A stretch of 64,000 nt of DNA from Arthrobacter glacialis (lineage in GTDB: Bacteria; Actinomycetota; Actinomycetes; Actinomycetales; Micrococcaceae): positions 124,001 through 188,000 of the forward strand of contig NZ_PPXC01000003.1 in assembly GCF_002909445.1 (NCBI RefSeq). Direction: 5' to 3'. Of the stretch, positions 1 through 10,252 are shown piece after piece; positions within the stretch are counted from its first letter, which is position 1; every line of letters starts with the position of its first letter. The notes under the pieces were generated by a model. That model ran no database searches. It was not told the DNA's origin and saw only the letters and a list, made by a program, of their open reading frames with translations. Position numbers and translations under genes: made by a program.

Positions 1-839
1 TGGTGCTGGGCGCCTTGCTGGGCCTTGTGGCCATCTTCTTCGCCACGCTGATTCCCACCATCGTCGAACAGACAACGCAGCTGGTGAATAAAGCTCCGGG
101 CTGGATCAACGACTTCCTGAATTCGGAATTCTTCAAGCAACTTGATGTCCAGTATCGCGTGCTGGACACCATCAACGCCCAGGTTGCCAAATTCTTCCAG
201 GACGCCCAAGCCGTGGGCGGCATCTTTGGTGGAGTGGTGGGTGTTGGAACCACCATTGCCAACGCCCTTTTTGGAACCTTGATTGTGTTGGTGTTGAGCC
301 TGTACTTCCTGGCCTCCCTGCCCGGGATCAAAAAGTGGGGCTACCGCTTGGCACCGCGCTCGCGCCGGGCCCGTGTTGAGGATTTAAGCGAGGAAATCAC
401 CCGCGGCGTGGGCAACTACGTCATAGGACAGGTTTGCGTGGCCGTTCTCAACGCCAGCTTCGCGTTCATCGTCATGACCATTTTGAATGTGCCGTTCAGC
501 ATCCTGCTGGCGTTTGTTGTGGCGCTGCTGGCGTTCATTCCGCTGGTAGGCGGCATGATTGCCGCCGTCGTGGTCATCGCCGTGAGCCTGACGGGCGGCT
601 GGCAAGTGGCATTGATCTACGCCGTCGCCTACCTGGCGTACCTGCAGTTTGAGGCCTACTTCATCTCCCCCCGCATCATGCAAAAGGCAGTGGCCGTTCC
701 TGGTGCCGTGGCTGTCATTTCAGTTATTGCCGGTGGCAGCCTGTTGGGCGTGCTGGGCGCCTTGATAGCCATTCCCACGGCAGCCGCCGTCATGCTGCTG
801 GTGCGGGAAGTCTTCATTGCCCGCCAAGACAAGAACTAA
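1..839 (+). CDS. AI-2E family transporter, C-terminal part (5' truncated by window edge)
   Basis: This is the C-terminal part of an AI-2E family membrane transporter (PF01594, the TqsA/PerM superfamily). The frame stays open to the left edge, so the N-terminal helix or helices are missing and 278 residues are visible. After a first helix there is a soluble stretch of about 70 residues (TTQLVNKAPGWIND), as usual in this family. A block of hydrophobic helices with the motifs FIPLVGGMIA and FEAYFISPRIM follows near the C-terminus. Members have been linked to autoinducer-2 export or cation antiport, but the substrate here cannot be inferred. A strong hairpin terminator follows and separates it from the convergent hydrolase gene. 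Confidence 0.85.
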   Translation, partial: VLGALLGLVAIFFATLIPTIVEQTTQLVNKAPGWINDFLNSEFFKQLDVQYRVLDTINAQVAKFFQDAQAVGGIFGGVVGVGTTIANALFGTLIVLVLSLYFLASLPGIKKWGYRLAPRSRRARVEDLSEEITRGVGNYVIGQVCVAVLNASFAFIVMTILNVPFSILLAFVVALLAFIPLVGGMIAAVVVIAVSLTGGWQVALIYAVAYLAYLQFEAYFISPRIMQKAVAVPGAVAVISVIAGGSLLGVLGALIAIPTAAAVMLLVREVFIARQDKN

Positions 840-871
840 CCAAGCTCACCGCGTGACCTGGGTTGTAAACA

Positions 872-910
872 GCGAACGGCCCCGCACCAACAAGGTGCGG
901 GGCCGTTCGC
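872..910. terminator. Bidirectional terminator, 17-bp perfect stem
   Basis: A perfect inverted repeat with 17-bp arms (GCGAACGGCCCCGCACC and its complement) and a 5-base AACAA loop lies between two convergent genes, so it can end transcripts from both sides. There is no clear T-run on either strand. Confidence 0.8.
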
Positions 911-921
911 ATGAGCAAGTC

Positions 922-1713
922 CTAGGCTTGAAGTGGCGCCGCGACTTCATGCCATTGGCCTGGCAACTCCACGGCGCTGCCCAAAACTGCCGAGGCAATC
1001 TCATTCAAGGCACGGGCTGCGTACTTCTCCCCCACCCAGAGGTGCTTGGCCCCCGCAACAGCAACCAGTTGGGCCTGAGGAACCACGGAGAAGCGGGCCG
1101 TTGCCGCCGCGGGCTGGAGGTAGTCATCAAATTCCGGCACCAGAACACACAGGGGCTTGCCGAAGCTGGCCCAGGCGCCCAGATCCGCATCCGTTGCCCG
1201 GTGCAGCGGCGGTGACAGTAAAACGGCGCCCTCAATAAGCTCTGATACAGGAGCCACGGCACCGTATTTCAGCACCAGCTCTGTGCCAAAGGACCAGCCC
1301 ACGAGCCAACGGTTGGGCAGGCCGCGGTCAACCGCAAACTGGACAGCCGCCTCAACGTCCAGGCGCTCGCCCAGCCCTTCCTCGAAGACCCCGTCGCTGG
1401 TGCCTCGTGGCGAAGAAGTGCCCCGGGTGTTGAATCGCAGTACGGCAATGCCGGCCATGGCCGGAAGGCGGTAGGAGGCCTTCTTGTAGACGTGCGAATC
1501 CATGAAGCCACCGTGCGTGGGCAGCGGGTGGAAGGTGATCAACGTCGCCTTCACCACGCCGTCGGCCGGCAACGCCAACTCTCCCACCAGGGTCAAGCCG
1601 TCGGCCGTTCTCAGCTCAATATTTTCCCGGATGGCGGGCAAAATGGTGGCGGCGCGGACGTCAACAAGGGCAGCTGCGTCAACCAGGTCGTGGGATGCGG
1701 GGTCAAAAACCAT
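922..1713 (-). CDS. Alpha/beta hydrolase
   Basis: A 263-residue cytoplasmic alpha/beta-hydrolase of the dienelactone-hydrolase/esterase type; the substrate is unknown. The nucleophile elbow is GWSFG with Ser141. An acidic residue in VPEFDD (Asp196 or Asp197) and His224 in GAKHLW complete a plausible catalytic triad. The oxyanion-side motif FHPLPTHGG follows an early beta strand, as in the family. The start was placed at ATG 1713 although the frame is open further upstream. A TAGGCT -10 element sits 7 bases upstream of this ATG, and the extra 30 residues encoded upstream are low-complexity and overlap the neighbouring gene. Confidence 0.8.
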   Translation of the reverse strand: MVFDPASHDLVDAAALVDVRAATILPAIRENIELRTADGLTLVGELALPADGVVKATLITFHPLPTHGGFMDSHVYKKASYRLPAMAGIAVLRFNTRGTSSPRGTSDGVFEEGLGERLDVEAAVQFAVDRGLPNRWLVGWSFGTELVLKYGAVAPVSELIEGAVLLSPPLHRATDADLGAWASFGKPLCVLVPEFDDYLQPAAATARFSVVPQAQLVAVAGAKHLWVGEKYAARALNEIASAVLGSAVELPGQWHEVAAPLQA

Positions 1714-1720
1714 GTCCACT

Positions 1721-1726
1721 AGCCTA
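1721..1726 (-). promoter_or_regulatory. -10 element for leaderless hydrolase mRNA
   Basis: TAGGCT (TANNNT type) ends 7 bases before the ATG at 1713, so transcription should begin at or next to the start codon. No Shine-Dalgarno sequence is present. Confidence 0.5.
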
Positions 1727-2047
1727 TCTGTACTTGTAGCTACGACCGCGCCAGCAATTGCTGTGCCAGTGCCTGCGGTCGCGCAAGCCGGCCTCGGCGC
1801 CAAACATGGCGTCCTCCTGCCACACCACCAAGTGGGCTACCCCCGGTTCAACAGCACGGTGGCAGCCGGGGCAGGTGTAGACCTTTTGCGCATTGCTCGC
1901 CGTGATGGACCGCACGGCCCATTGCCCGTCGGGCGCTGACTCGCGGGCCGGAACTCCCATCCGCGCCCGGTCCAGATCCGGCTCCTCTTGCTCCTGCCAG
2001 CCCTTGGGGGCAGCGGAACGACGGCGCGGGCGGTTTGAACGGGGCAT
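1724..2047 (-). CDS. Small zinc-ribbon-like conserved actinobacterial protein
   Basis: A 107-residue basic protein with no known function. The N-terminus is Arg-rich ([10 protein letters not shown]). The second half carries a probable zinc site made of CPGCH and a distal HWHSNC motif separated by about 30 residues. Proteins of this kind in actinobacteria are often labelled ATP/GTP-binding, but no nucleotide-binding motif is visible here. The start was set at ATG 2047 because a CACAAT -10-like hexamer lies 6 bases upstream and the longer reading frame begins with unlikely sequence. It is divergent from nucS, with about 120 bases between the two starts, and its stop lies only 10 bases before the hydrolase start. 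Confidence 0.65.
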   Translation of the reverse strand: MPRSNRPRRRSAAPKGWQEQEEPDLDRARMGVPARESAPDGQWAVRSITASNAQKVYTCPGCHRAVEPGVAHLVVWQEDAMFGAEAGLRDRRHWHSNCWRGRSYKYR

Positions 2048-2053
2048 GTTTCC

Positions 2054-2059
2054 ATTGTG
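2054..2059 (-). promoter_or_regulatory. Candidate -10 element, leaderless
   Basis: CACAAT lies 6 bases before the ATG at 2047 on the minus strand. It is the weakest member of the leaderless series because its first base is C rather than T. Confidence 0.3.
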
Positions 2060-2156
2060 CCGCACCGGCGCAGCGAGCGCGAAGCGTCCAGGGCGCCCAG
2101 CGGCTTCCACCCAGGCCACTCGGTCCAACCACCACCAACCACCAACGGAGAGCGGC

Positions 2157-2162
2157 TACAGT
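2157..2162 (+). promoter_or_regulatory. -10 element for nucS
   Basis: TACAGT ends 7 bases before the GTG at 2170, which fits a leaderless start. A competing reading is a GGAGAG ribosome site at 2147-2152 serving a GTG at 2161. Confidence 0.4.
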
Positions 2163-2169
2163 GGAGGGC

Positions 2170-2865
2170 GTGCGTTTAGTGATTGCCAAGTGCTCCGTCG
2201 ATTACGTCGGACGCCTCAAAGCCCATCTTCCCCTTGCCGTTCGGCTCTTGTTGGTCAAGGCCGACGGTTCCGTCCTGGTCCACTCGGACGGCGGCTCCTA
2301 CAAGCCGCTGAACTGGATGAGTCCGCCCGCCACCATGCGGACACTCAACCCGGACGAGGCCGACCTTGAAAACGGTGTGATCGATCAGTGGATCGTGCAG
2401 TCGAGCAAGACCGATGACAGGCTCATCATCAACATCTATGAGCACATCAGCGACTCCAGCCATGACCTTGGCGTGGATCCGGGCTTGATCAAGGACGGCG
2501 TGGAAGCCGATCTGCAGCGCCTGCTTGCCGAACAGATTGGGCTGCTGGGCGAGGGTTTCACGCTCATTCGCCGGGAATATTTCACAGCCATTGGGCCTGT
2601 TGACATTCTGGCCCGGGACGCCAAGGGAGCCACCGTGGCCATTGAGCTCAAGCGCCGTGGCGACATTGACGGCGTCGAGCAGCTCACCCGCTACCTGGAA
2701 CTGCTCAACCGTGATCCGCTGCTGGCTCCGGTGCGCGGTATTTTCGCCGCCCAGCAAATCAAGCCGCAAGCCAAAACACTGGCAACCGACAGGGGCATTG
2801 AGTGCAAGACACTTGATTACGACGCCATGCGCGGAGTAGATGACAGCGCCTCACGGCTGTTCTAG
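2170..2865 (+). CDS. nucS: Endonuclease NucS (EndoMS), mismatch-specific
   Basis: NucS/EndoMS cleaves both strands at mismatches and provides the non-canonical mismatch repair of actinobacteria that lack MutS and MutL. The 231-residue product has the family length. It has the N-terminal DNA-binding half ([22 protein letters not shown]) and a C-terminal PD-(D/E)XK nuclease domain with Asp145 in GPVDILARD, Glu159 and Lys161 in AIELKRRGD. The final residues SRLF match the C-terminal clamp-binding tail known for NucS. The start is GTG 2170, placed 7 bases after a TACAGT element; GTG 2161, with a GGAGAG site, would add three residues and is the alternative. nagA follows 34 bases downstream and may have its own promoter. 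Confidence 0.93.
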   Translation: MRLVIAKCSVDYVGRLKAHLPLAVRLLLVKADGSVLVHSDGGSYKPLNWMSPPATMRTLNPDEADLENGVIDQWIVQSSKTDDRLIINIYEHISDSSHDLGVDPGLIKDGVEADLQRLLAEQIGLLGEGFTLIRREYFTAIGPVDILARDAKGATVAIELKRRGDIDGVEQLTRYLELLNRDPLLAPVRGIFAAQQIKPQAKTLATDRGIECKTLDYDAMRGVDDSASRLF

Positions 2866-2887
2866 GCAAAGGCCAGCTGTTCCTGAC

Positions 2888-2893
2888 TAGACT
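2888..2893 (+). promoter_or_regulatory. -10 element for leaderless nagA mRNA
   Basis: TAGACT ends exactly 6 bases before the ATG at 2900. No ribosome-binding site fits between them. Confidence 0.5.
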
Positions 2894-2899
2894 TGAGCC

Positions 2900-4144
2900 A
2901 TGACTGCTCCGAATCCCGCGCCCGTGTCCACCAAATACCTCCTCCACGGTGCCGTAGTTACCGACCACGGTGTCATTGAAGGTGGATTGCTCGCCGTCGA
3001 AGGCGATCGGATTGTGTACGCCGGCCGGGCCGACCATTTCGACGAGCCCGACTTCAGCCAGGAATCCCTGGACGCGGCCAACATCATTTCCCTCCCGGCA
3101 GGCCAGCGCATCATTCCCGGCCTCATCGACATCCACAACCACGGCGGCAACGGTGGCGATTTCCCCAGCGGTGACGAGGCCTCGGCACGCATTGCAGTGG
3201 ATTTCCTGCACCGTTCAGGGACCACCACCTTGCTGGCCAGCATGGTGACGGCATCTCCGGAAGACCTCATCAAGGGCATTGGCATTTACGCCAACATGAC
3301 TGATGAAGGGTTGCTGGCCGGCATTCATCTGGAAGGCCCCTTCCTCTCCCACGCACGATGCGGTGCACAGAACCCGGCCTTCCTGCTGGAACCTGACCTT
3401 GAGATCATGGGATCCCTGATCGAGGCCGGCCGCGGCACCATCACCACCATGACGTACGCTCCCGAACTCCCCGGTGCCCCCGAACTGGTTGACCTGATGA
3501 CAAGCCATGGGATCACACCGTCACTGGGCCACACCGATTGCGACACGGCGACGGCCGCCGACTCCTTGGAGCAGGCCCGTGAAGGCTTGGATTCCACCGG
3601 GTTCGACGGCGTTTCCGGCCGCCCCACGGTTACCCACCTTTTCAACGGCATGCCTCCCATGCACCACCGATCCCCCGGCCCTGTCGCCGCGTGTTTGCGC
3701 ATTGCCAAGGCCGGGAACGCGGCCGTGGAGCTTATTGCCGACAACACCCACCTGGATCCGGAAACAGTCCAGACAGTCTTTGAACTGGTGGGTGCCGCCA
3801 ACATTGTGCTGGTCACCGATTCCATGGCCGCAGCCGGGCTGGCAGATGGCCAGTACATGTTGGGCCCGTCCCCTGTGAGCGTCACCGACGGCGTGGCAAC
3901 CCTGGATGCCACGGGCTCCATTGCCGGCGGCACAGCCACCTTGCTCGATGTAGTCCGCCACACCACCGCGGCTGGAGTGAAGTTCACCGATGCGCTCAAG
4001 TCCGCCACAGTGGTTCCGGCCGCCGTGCTGGGTCTGACCGACGAGGTTGGTTCCCTGCGCCGTGGGTTGCGGGCAGATTTCCTGATAGTCGACGCCGATT
4101 TGGCCCTCCAGCGCGTCATGCGAGGCGGACTGTGGTTGAAGTAG
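2900..4144 (+). CDS. nagA: N-acetylglucosamine-6-phosphate deacetylase
   Basis: NagA removes the acetyl group from GlcNAc-6-phosphate, giving glucosamine-6-phosphate for peptidoglycan recycling and chitin or amino-sugar use. The 414 residues fit the amidohydrolase family. The first metal motif is His79-x-His81 in IDIHNHGG. A metal-binding Glu sits in HLEGPFL, followed by SLGHTDC, THLFNGMPPMHHR and the catalytic Asp in VTDSMAAAGL. The gene appears leaderless (TAGACT at 6 bases). Its last 18 codons are repeated in diverged form directly after the stop codon, which points to a past recombination at the 3' end. No other nag genes or PTS genes are in the window. Confidence 0.93.
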   Translation: MTAPNPAPVSTKYLLHGAVVTDHGVIEGGLLAVEGDRIVYAGRADHFDEPDFSQESLDAANIISLPAGQRIIPGLIDIHNHGGNGGDFPSGDEASARIAVDFLHRSGTTTLLASMVTASPEDLIKGIGIYANMTDEGLLAGIHLEGPFLSHARCGAQNPAFLLEPDLEIMGSLIEAGRGTITTMTYAPELPGAPELVDLMTSHGITPSLGHTDCDTATAADSLEQAREGLDSTGFDGVSGRPTVTHLFNGMPPMHHRSPGPVAACLRIAKAGNAAVELIADNTHLDPETVQTVFELVGAANIVLVTDSMAAAGLADGQYMLGPSPVSVTDGVATLDATGSIAGGTATLLDVVRHTTAAGVKFTDALKSATVVPAAVLGLTDEVGSLRRGLRADFLIVDADLALQRVMRGGLWLK

Positions 4145-4200
4145 TTGATGCCAACGTGGCCATGGAGCGCGTCATGCGTTCCGCTCTGTGGTTGAACTAG
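4144..4200 (+). pseudogene. Vestigial second copy of the nagA C-terminus
   Basis: Reading from 4144, nineteen codons give VDANVAMERVMRSALWLN and a stop. The end of NagA itself reads VDADLALQRVMRGGLWLK and a stop. Eleven of 18 residues agree and the stops align. The remnant overlaps the nagA stop codon by one base, has no start of its own, and looks like the leftover end of a divergent nagA allele or paralogue. Confidence 0.7.
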
Positions 4201-4346
4201 TTAATATTTCCGTCTCTTTTGTGCACTTCATTGACCTGACATGTGACTCATGCCATGCTGAGTTTGGCCTCTAATTAGGCAATATGCCAAGAGCTAGGCA
4301 ATACACGGCGCAGTACATTTGCGCTGTCATCACAAGGAGAAAACGT

Positions 4347-4550
4347 ATGGCACAGGGTACCGTCAAGTGGTTCAACGCTGAAAAGGGCTTCGGCTTCATC
4401 ACCCCGGATAACGCCGAGGCGGATGTCTTTGTTCACTACTCGGAAATCCAAAGCGGCGGCTTCAAGACCTTGGATGAAAACGCCCGGGTCGAGTTTGAGG
4501 TCGGTCAAGGCACCAAGGGACCCCAGGCCACGGGTGTAACCACCATCTAG
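4347..4550 (+). CDS. Cold-shock protein, CspA family
   Basis: A 67-residue single cold-shock domain that binds single-stranded RNA and DNA and acts as an RNA chaperone. RNP1 (KGFGFI) and RNP2 (VFVHY) are intact. The ATG at 4347 has a strong AAGGAG site 7 bases upstream, and the longer frame upstream is not coding. A leader of roughly 90 bases or more is likely, in line with cold-shock mRNAs. A possible promoter is TTGACC at 4231 with a weak CATGCT 17 bases later. A strong intrinsic terminator follows. Confidence 0.93.
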   Translation: MAQGTVKWFNAEKGFGFITPDNAEADVFVHYSEIQSGGFKTLDENARVEFEVGQGTKGPQATGVTTI

Positions 4551-4582
4551 TCCTTCCGTGCCTCAAGAATTCCGGCACAATC

Positions 4583-4625
4583 AACAGCCCCCGGCATGAA
4601 CTGCTCCCCGGGGGCTGTTTCTTGT
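4583..4625 (+). terminator. Intrinsic terminator after the cold-shock gene
   Basis: A perfect 12-bp stem (AACAGCCCCCGG at 4583-4594 and its complement at 4608-4619) is followed by TTTCTTGT. It may also serve the convergent DM13 gene. Confidence 0.85.
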
Positions 4626-5183
4626 CTACATTCTTAGTTCTGCCGCGGCGAAGGAGACAGCGAATCGCGCGCACCAAATACTGACTGAGCTATAGTCGCC
4701 CAACACCGTCCCTGCTGGTATCTCATAGTTCTGATCACCCTTGCTGGCTTTGAGTGCTCCCAGGCTCAGGTACGCCCCGTCGTCGAAGACATGCCAACCT
4801 GCCGTCCCCTCGATCACCGGGGCATCACTAAGCCATACCTTAAGGTCGGGGCCGTCGGAGGTGTCAAGGCCCTCGAAGCGCAGGATCCGGCTGCCATCAG
4901 GTAATTCCAGTATCCTTACGGATCCCGAGCTGGCGTGTTCATGGCTGATGAGCTCTCCGCTGACCAATTCGCGGGGAGCCAACGGAGTGGGTGCAGGGGC
5001 AGAATCGCCGGCAGACTCAGAGCTCGGAATGGGGGTCGGCGCGAAACTCGGAAGTCCCTCGGTCGCCGTCGAACTAGTGAAAATCCGCCACGGTTGGAAC
5101 AAGTAAAGTCCAAGCGCGGCCACAGCAGTTGCCATAAGGAGTACAAGCGGAATCAGAACCCGCCTGCTCATAAACTTGCTCAT
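4626..5183 (-). CDS. DM13-domain protein, membrane-anchored
   Basis: A 185-residue exported protein. One hydrophobic helix (about residues 6-28) is followed by a Pro/Ser/Thr/Ala-rich linker and a DM13 domain (PF10517). DM13 is a small extracellular domain suggested to take part in redox reactions. The domain shows the characteristic end SIWCARFAVSFAAAEL with a conserved Cys. There is no lipobox, so anchoring is by the uncleaved helix or not at all. The start was placed at ATG 5183 because TATGCT lies 7 bases upstream; an ATG at 5195 would lie inside that element. It is likely a separate transcript from the atp operon. Confidence 0.75.
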   Translation of the reverse strand: MSKFMSRRVLIPLVLLMATAVAALGLYLFQPWRIFTSSTATEGLPSFAPTPIPSSESAGDSAPAPTPLAPRELVSGELISHEHASSGSVRILELPDGSRILRFEGLDTSDGPDLKVWLSDAPVIEGTAGWHVFDDGAYLSLGALKASKGDQNYEIPAGTVLGDYSSVSIWCARFAVSFAAAELRM

Positions 5184-5190
5184 GCAGTTG

Positions 5191-5196
5191 AGCATA
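5191..5196 (-). promoter_or_regulatory. -10 element for leaderless DM13 gene
   Basis: TATGCT ends 7 bases before the ATG at 5183. Confidence 0.45.
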
Positions 5197-5309
5197 ACAA
5201 CTATCCACTGGCCGAATAAGATCAGATCCTACCCGGCTCTGGTGGGTCCGCGGTCAATATTTGACTAGAGGGCCATAGTATCCTGCGCTCCAGTCCGCAA
5301 TGCCTGCTG

Positions 5310-5741
5310 CTAGTGCCAGCGGCCTGGGCCGGGCTGGGGGCCGGCTTCCAGCCAGGAGGACAGGCCCGCATAGGCGGCAAACTTCATGGCCAGCAGCACC
5401 TCGTTGCCCTCATAGTTGAGCATGACGATGACAACGCTGGGCGGAACGCGCGTCAGCTCGTTTTCAGTGGGCTCGCGGCGACCCAACAGCACAATTTTGT
5501 TGCGCTTCATGGTTTTGGCCGGGAGCGGACTTAACGACAGAAGCCGAACCCACTCGAGGTCCGACTCCTGGTAACGACAAACCCCCATTGCCCAGCGATT
5601 GTTCGCCGTGCAAATGGAGGCGTCGACTGTGCCCCAGGTGCGCCGCAAAACAATGCGGCGCACCCCAAACAGACACAGTGAAACTACAACTAGCAGAAAA
5701 ACTCCCGCTAGGACGATGAACGCAAAACCTAATTGGTTCAT
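5310..5741 (-). CDS. DUF2550 family membrane protein, last gene of the atp cluster
   Basis: A 143-residue protein with one N-terminal membrane helix (about residues 4-28) and a basic cytoplasmic domain of unknown function. DUF2550 proteins sit directly downstream of atpC in many actinobacteria (Rv1312 in M. tuberculosis), and here the gap to atpC is 10 bases. The start ATG at 5741 was chosen over the longer frame because it begins right at the membrane helix and avoids overlap with atpC. A role in ATP synthase assembly or envelope function is possible but only suggested by position. Confidence 0.75.
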   Translation of the reverse strand: MNQLGFAFIVLAGVFLLVVVSLCLFGVRRIVLRRTWGTVDASICTANNRWAMGVCRYQESDLEWVRLLSLSPLPAKTMKRNKIVLLGRREPTENELTRVPPSVVIVMLNYEGNEVLLAMKFAAYAGLSSWLEAGPQPGPGRWH

Positions 5742-5751
5742 CAATTGATTG

Positions 5752-6042
5752 CTAGCGAATCCCTGCGTTTGCTGAAGTACCCTCGTGGAGACGAGCACCA
5801 TCAGCAACGATCACGACCCGGTTGCTGTCAACGGAGAAGAAGCCGCCGTCAACGTCAACCGAAAAACGGTTGCCGTCCACGGGTGCGATCTCCAGCAAGC
5901 CCGGCGCCAAAACCGCGAGCAACGGGGAGTGACCGGGAAGAATCCCGATCTCACCTTCGCTGGTAAACCCCTTGACAAGGGTCGCTGCGCCAGACCAAAC
6001 AGCGTGGTCAGCCGCTACGATTTCAACTTCGAGGTTAGCCAT
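5752..6042 (-). CDS. atpC: ATP synthase epsilon subunit
   Basis: The epsilon subunit of F1 couples the central stalk to rotation and can inhibit ATP hydrolysis. The 96-residue product has the N-terminal beta-sandwich (MANLEVEIVAADHAVWSG, EGEIGILPGHSPLLA). As in many actinobacteria it is short and lacks a full C-terminal helical hairpin. The ATG at 6042 lies 2 bases after the atpD stop, consistent with translational coupling. Confidence 0.95.
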   Translation of the reverse strand: MANLEVEIVAADHAVWSGAATLVKGFTSEGEIGILPGHSPLLAVLAPGLLEIAPVDGNRFSVDVDGGFFSVDSNRVVIVADGARLHEGTSANAGIR

Positions 6043-6044
6043 GA

Positions 6045-7550
<1,506 letters not shown>

Positions 7551-7553
7551 CTA

Positions 7554-8447
7554 CTAAGACGCGTTGAGCGCATCAGCGCCCGCAACAATCTCGGAGAGCT
7601 CCTGCGTAACCTCAGCCTGGCGGGCGTTGTTACGAAGACGCGTGTACTTCTTGATCAGATCGCTGGCGTTATCGCCTGCGGACTTCATGGCCCGCTGGCG
7701 TGCTGCGAGCTCGGAAGCTGCGGCCTGCAACAATGCTGAGAAGATGCGTGATTCGATGTACCGCGGCAACAAGGCGTCCAGGACGTCTTCAGCCTGCGGC
7801 TCGAATTCGTACAGCGGCAACAGGTCATCCGAGGATTCAACTTCTTCCTCAACAACTTCCAGCGGCAGCAGACGAATTACTGTCGGCTCCTGAAGAATCA
7901 TTGACTTGAACTGGGTGTAAACGACGTGGATTTCATCCACGCCACCCTCTTCAAAGTCTGTTGCGAAGTCCTGTAGCAGGGCGACGCGCAGTTCACGTGC
8001 AGTTTCAAATTCCGGGGCGTCAGTTCCACCGGTCCACACCTTGGCGTAATCGCGACCTCGGAAGTCAAAGTATGCCTGTGCCTTGCGGCCGACCAAATAG
8101 GTCGAGACGTCCTTGCCTTCTCCGTGCAGCAATTCGATGAGGTGCTCTGCCTGCTTCAAAACGCTGGCGGAGTAGGAACCGGCAAGACCACGGTCGGAAG
8201 TCATAACCAATACTGCGGCCCGGCGGATCTGATCCGGCTCGGTTGTCAGCGGGTGGTCGACCTCGGACTGGGACGCAACGGCAGAAACGGCACGGGTAAT
8301 CGCATTGGAGTACGGCAAGGATGCCGCGACACGTACACGTGCCTTTCCAATGCGGGACGCAGCGATAAGTTCCATCGCCTTGAAGATCTTTTGCATCGAC
8401 GTGGTCGATGAGATCTTCTGGCGGTAAACCCGTATCTGGGCTCCCAT
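7554..8447 (-). CDS. atpG: ATP synthase gamma subunit
   Basis: The central rotor shaft of F1, 297 residues. The N-terminal coiled-coil helix ([31 protein letters not shown]) and the C-terminal helix ([21 protein letters not shown]) that form the shaft are both clear. An acidic insertion ([15 protein letters not shown]) in the middle is typical of actinobacterial gamma subunits. A GGAAAGGA ribosome site precedes the ATG, and a striking hairpin separates the gene from atpA upstream. Confidence 0.97.
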   Translation of the reverse strand: MGAQIRVYRQKISSTTSMQKIFKAMELIAASRIGKARVRVAASLPYSNAITRAVSAVASQSEVDHPLTTEPDQIRRAAVLVMTSDRGLAGSYSASVLKQAEHLIELLHGEGKDVSTYLVGRKAQAYFDFRGRDYAKVWTGGTDAPEFETARELRVALLQDFATDFEEGGVDEIHVVYTQFKSMILQEPTVIRLLPLEVVEEEVESSDDLLPLYEFEPQAEDVLDALLPRYIESRIFSALLQAAASELAARQRAMKSAGDNASDLIKKYTRLRNNARQAEVTQELSEIVAGADALNAS

Positions 8448-8469
8448 GTTTGTCCTTTCCTTATCCTTG

Positions 8470-8506
8470 TTTGGGTTGTTGGCCCGTTAAGGGCCAACAA
8501 CCCAAA
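8470..8506 (-). other. Perfect intercistronic hairpin between atpA and atpG
   Basis: A 16-bp perfect stem (arms 8470-8485 and 8491-8506, TTTGGGTTGTTGGCCC type) with a 5-base loop sits in the 71-base gap inside the operon. On the transcribed strand it is followed by CAAGGATAAGG rather than U residues, so it is not a canonical terminator. It may set mRNA processing or subunit stoichiometry. Confidence 0.75.
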
Positions 8507-8518
8507 TCAGAGATGGTG

Positions 8519-10156
8519 TCAGCGTTTCTGCTTGACGATCTTTTCCTGGTCAACGTCCTCGGCGGCAAGAGCACCGAACTCCTCGTGGCCGGCGCCAACC
8601 AAGTGGTCGTCGCCCTCCGCAAAGAAGCCCTTCTTGAAGGCGTCAATGTTGGACTTGAGCGCGTCTACAGTCGAAGGTTCCAGCACGTTGGTTTCAGCCA
8701 ACGTGGTCAGGATCGACGTGCGGTGACGCAGGTAGTCAAGGAACTCGGCCTCAAAGCGGAGGACATCCTCCACCGGGACGTTGTCCAAGTGGCCGGTGGT
8801 GCCCATCCAGATGGAAACAACCTGGTTCTCGACCGGGAACGGTGCGTACTGACCCTGCTTGAGCAGTTCCATCAGGCGCGCACCACGGGTCAGCTGCTGC
8901 TTGGTAGCAGCATCCAAGTCGGAGGCGAACATGGCGAAAGCCTGCATGTCACGGTACTGAGCCAGTTCCAGCTTCAAAGTACCGGCAACCTTCTTCATGG
9001 CCTTGACCTGTGCCGAACCACCCACGCGGGATACGGAGATACCCACGTCGACGGCGGGACGCTGGTTGGCGTTGAAGAGGTCCGACTGCAAGAAGATCTG
9101 ACCATCGGTAATGGAGATGACGTTGGTCGGGATGTAAGCCGAAACGTCATTTGCCTTGGTTTCAATGATTGGCAGACCGGTCATTGAACCAGCACCAAGC
9201 GCGTCAGAGAGCTTGGCACAACGTTCGAGCAGACGGGAGTGCAAGTAGAACACGTCGCCGGGGTAGGCTTCGCGTCCCGGTGGGCGACGCAGCAGCAGCG
9301 AAACAGCGCGGTAGGCTTCAGCCTGCTTGGACAGATCATCAAAGACGATCAGAACATGCTTGCCGGCGTACATCCAGTGCTGGCCAATGGCCGAACCGGT
9401 GTACGGTGCCAAGTACTTGAAACCGGCCGGGTCAGATGCCGGAGAAGCCACAATGGTGGTGTACTCCAACGCGCCGTGGTCAGCCAGGGTCTGGCGAACA
9501 GCAGCGATCGTGGATGCCTTCTGGCCGATTGCTACGTAAACGCAACGAACCTGCTTCTTGACATCTCCGGAAGCCCAGTTGGCCTTCTGGTTGATGATGG
9601 CGTCAACGGCCAAAGCCGTCTTGCCTGTCTGACGGTCACCAATGATCAGCTGACGCTGGCCACGGCCGATCGGGATCATGGCGTCAATGGCCTTCATACC
9701 GGTCTGCAGCGGTTCGTGAACCGACTTGCGCTCGGTAACACCAGGTGCCTGAAGTTCCAAGGCGCGGCGGCCTTCGGATTCAATCTCGCCCAGGTCATCA
9801 ATCGGCTGACCCAAGGGGTCAACCACGCGGCCAAGGAAGTTATCGCCAACCGGCACGGAGAGGATCTCCCCGGTACGGTGGACTTGCTGACCTTCGGCGA
9901 TTCCGGCGAAGTCGCCAAGGACAACCACACCGATCTCGCGAGTGTCCAAGTTCTGGGCCAGGCCCAGTGTGCCGTCTTCGAAACGAAGCAGCTCGTTGGC
10001 CATGACAGAGGGAAGTCCCTCTACCTTGGCAATGCCGTCACTTGCGGTGGTGACGCGGCCAACCTCGACGCGCTCTGCGTTGCCCGGTTCATAGGACGCT
10101 GCGAACTCATTCAAGGCATTGCGGACGTCGTCGGCATTGATGGTCAAGTCGGCCAT
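8519..10156 (-). CDS. atpA: ATP synthase alpha subunit
   Basis: The non-catalytic nucleotide-binding alpha subunit of F1, 545 residues, slightly long because of a charged C-terminal extension ([21 protein letters not shown]) seen in actinobacteria. Walker A is GDRQTGKT at residues 173-180, and the alpha-specific Arg-finger region [13 protein letters not shown] is present. An AGGAGAG site lies upstream of the ATG. Confidence 0.98.
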   Translation of the reverse strand: MADLTINADDVRNALNEFAASYEPGNAERVEVGRVTTASDGIAKVEGLPSVMANELLRFEDGTLGLAQNLDTREIGVVVLGDFAGIAEGQQVHRTGEILSVPVGDNFLGRVVDPLGQPIDDLGEIESEGRRALELQAPGVTERKSVHEPLQTGMKAIDAMIPIGRGQRQLIIGDRQTGKTALAVDAIINQKANWASGDVKKQVRCVYVAIGQKASTIAAVRQTLADHGALEYTTIVASPASDPAGFKYLAPYTGSAIGQHWMYAGKHVLIVFDDLSKQAEAYRAVSLLLRRPPGREAYPGDVFYLHSRLLERCAKLSDALGAGSMTGLPIIETKANDVSAYIPTNVISITDGQIFLQSDLFNANQRPAVDVGISVSRVGGSAQVKAMKKVAGTLKLELAQYRDMQAFAMFASDLDAATKQQLTRGARLMELLKQGQYAPFPVENQVVSIWMGTTGHLDNVPVEDVLRFEAEFLDYLRHRTSILTTLAETNVLEPSTVDALKSNIDAFKKGFFAEGDDHLVGAGHEEFGALAAEDVDQEKIVKQKR

Positions 10157-10252
10157 CTGCAGTCCCTGCTCTCCTAAGTTGTGGATACCGCCGCATAAAT
10201 CAGTGAGCTGCGGTAGCCTAAATTTTTGATTCAGTCTGTTGTGGACTGGCTG

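Noticed and set aside
4201-4346. Separate small ORF starting at 4284 in front of the cold-shock domain
   Set aside because: The strong AAGGAG site and family N-terminus place the start at 4347; the upstream codons look like untranslated leader.
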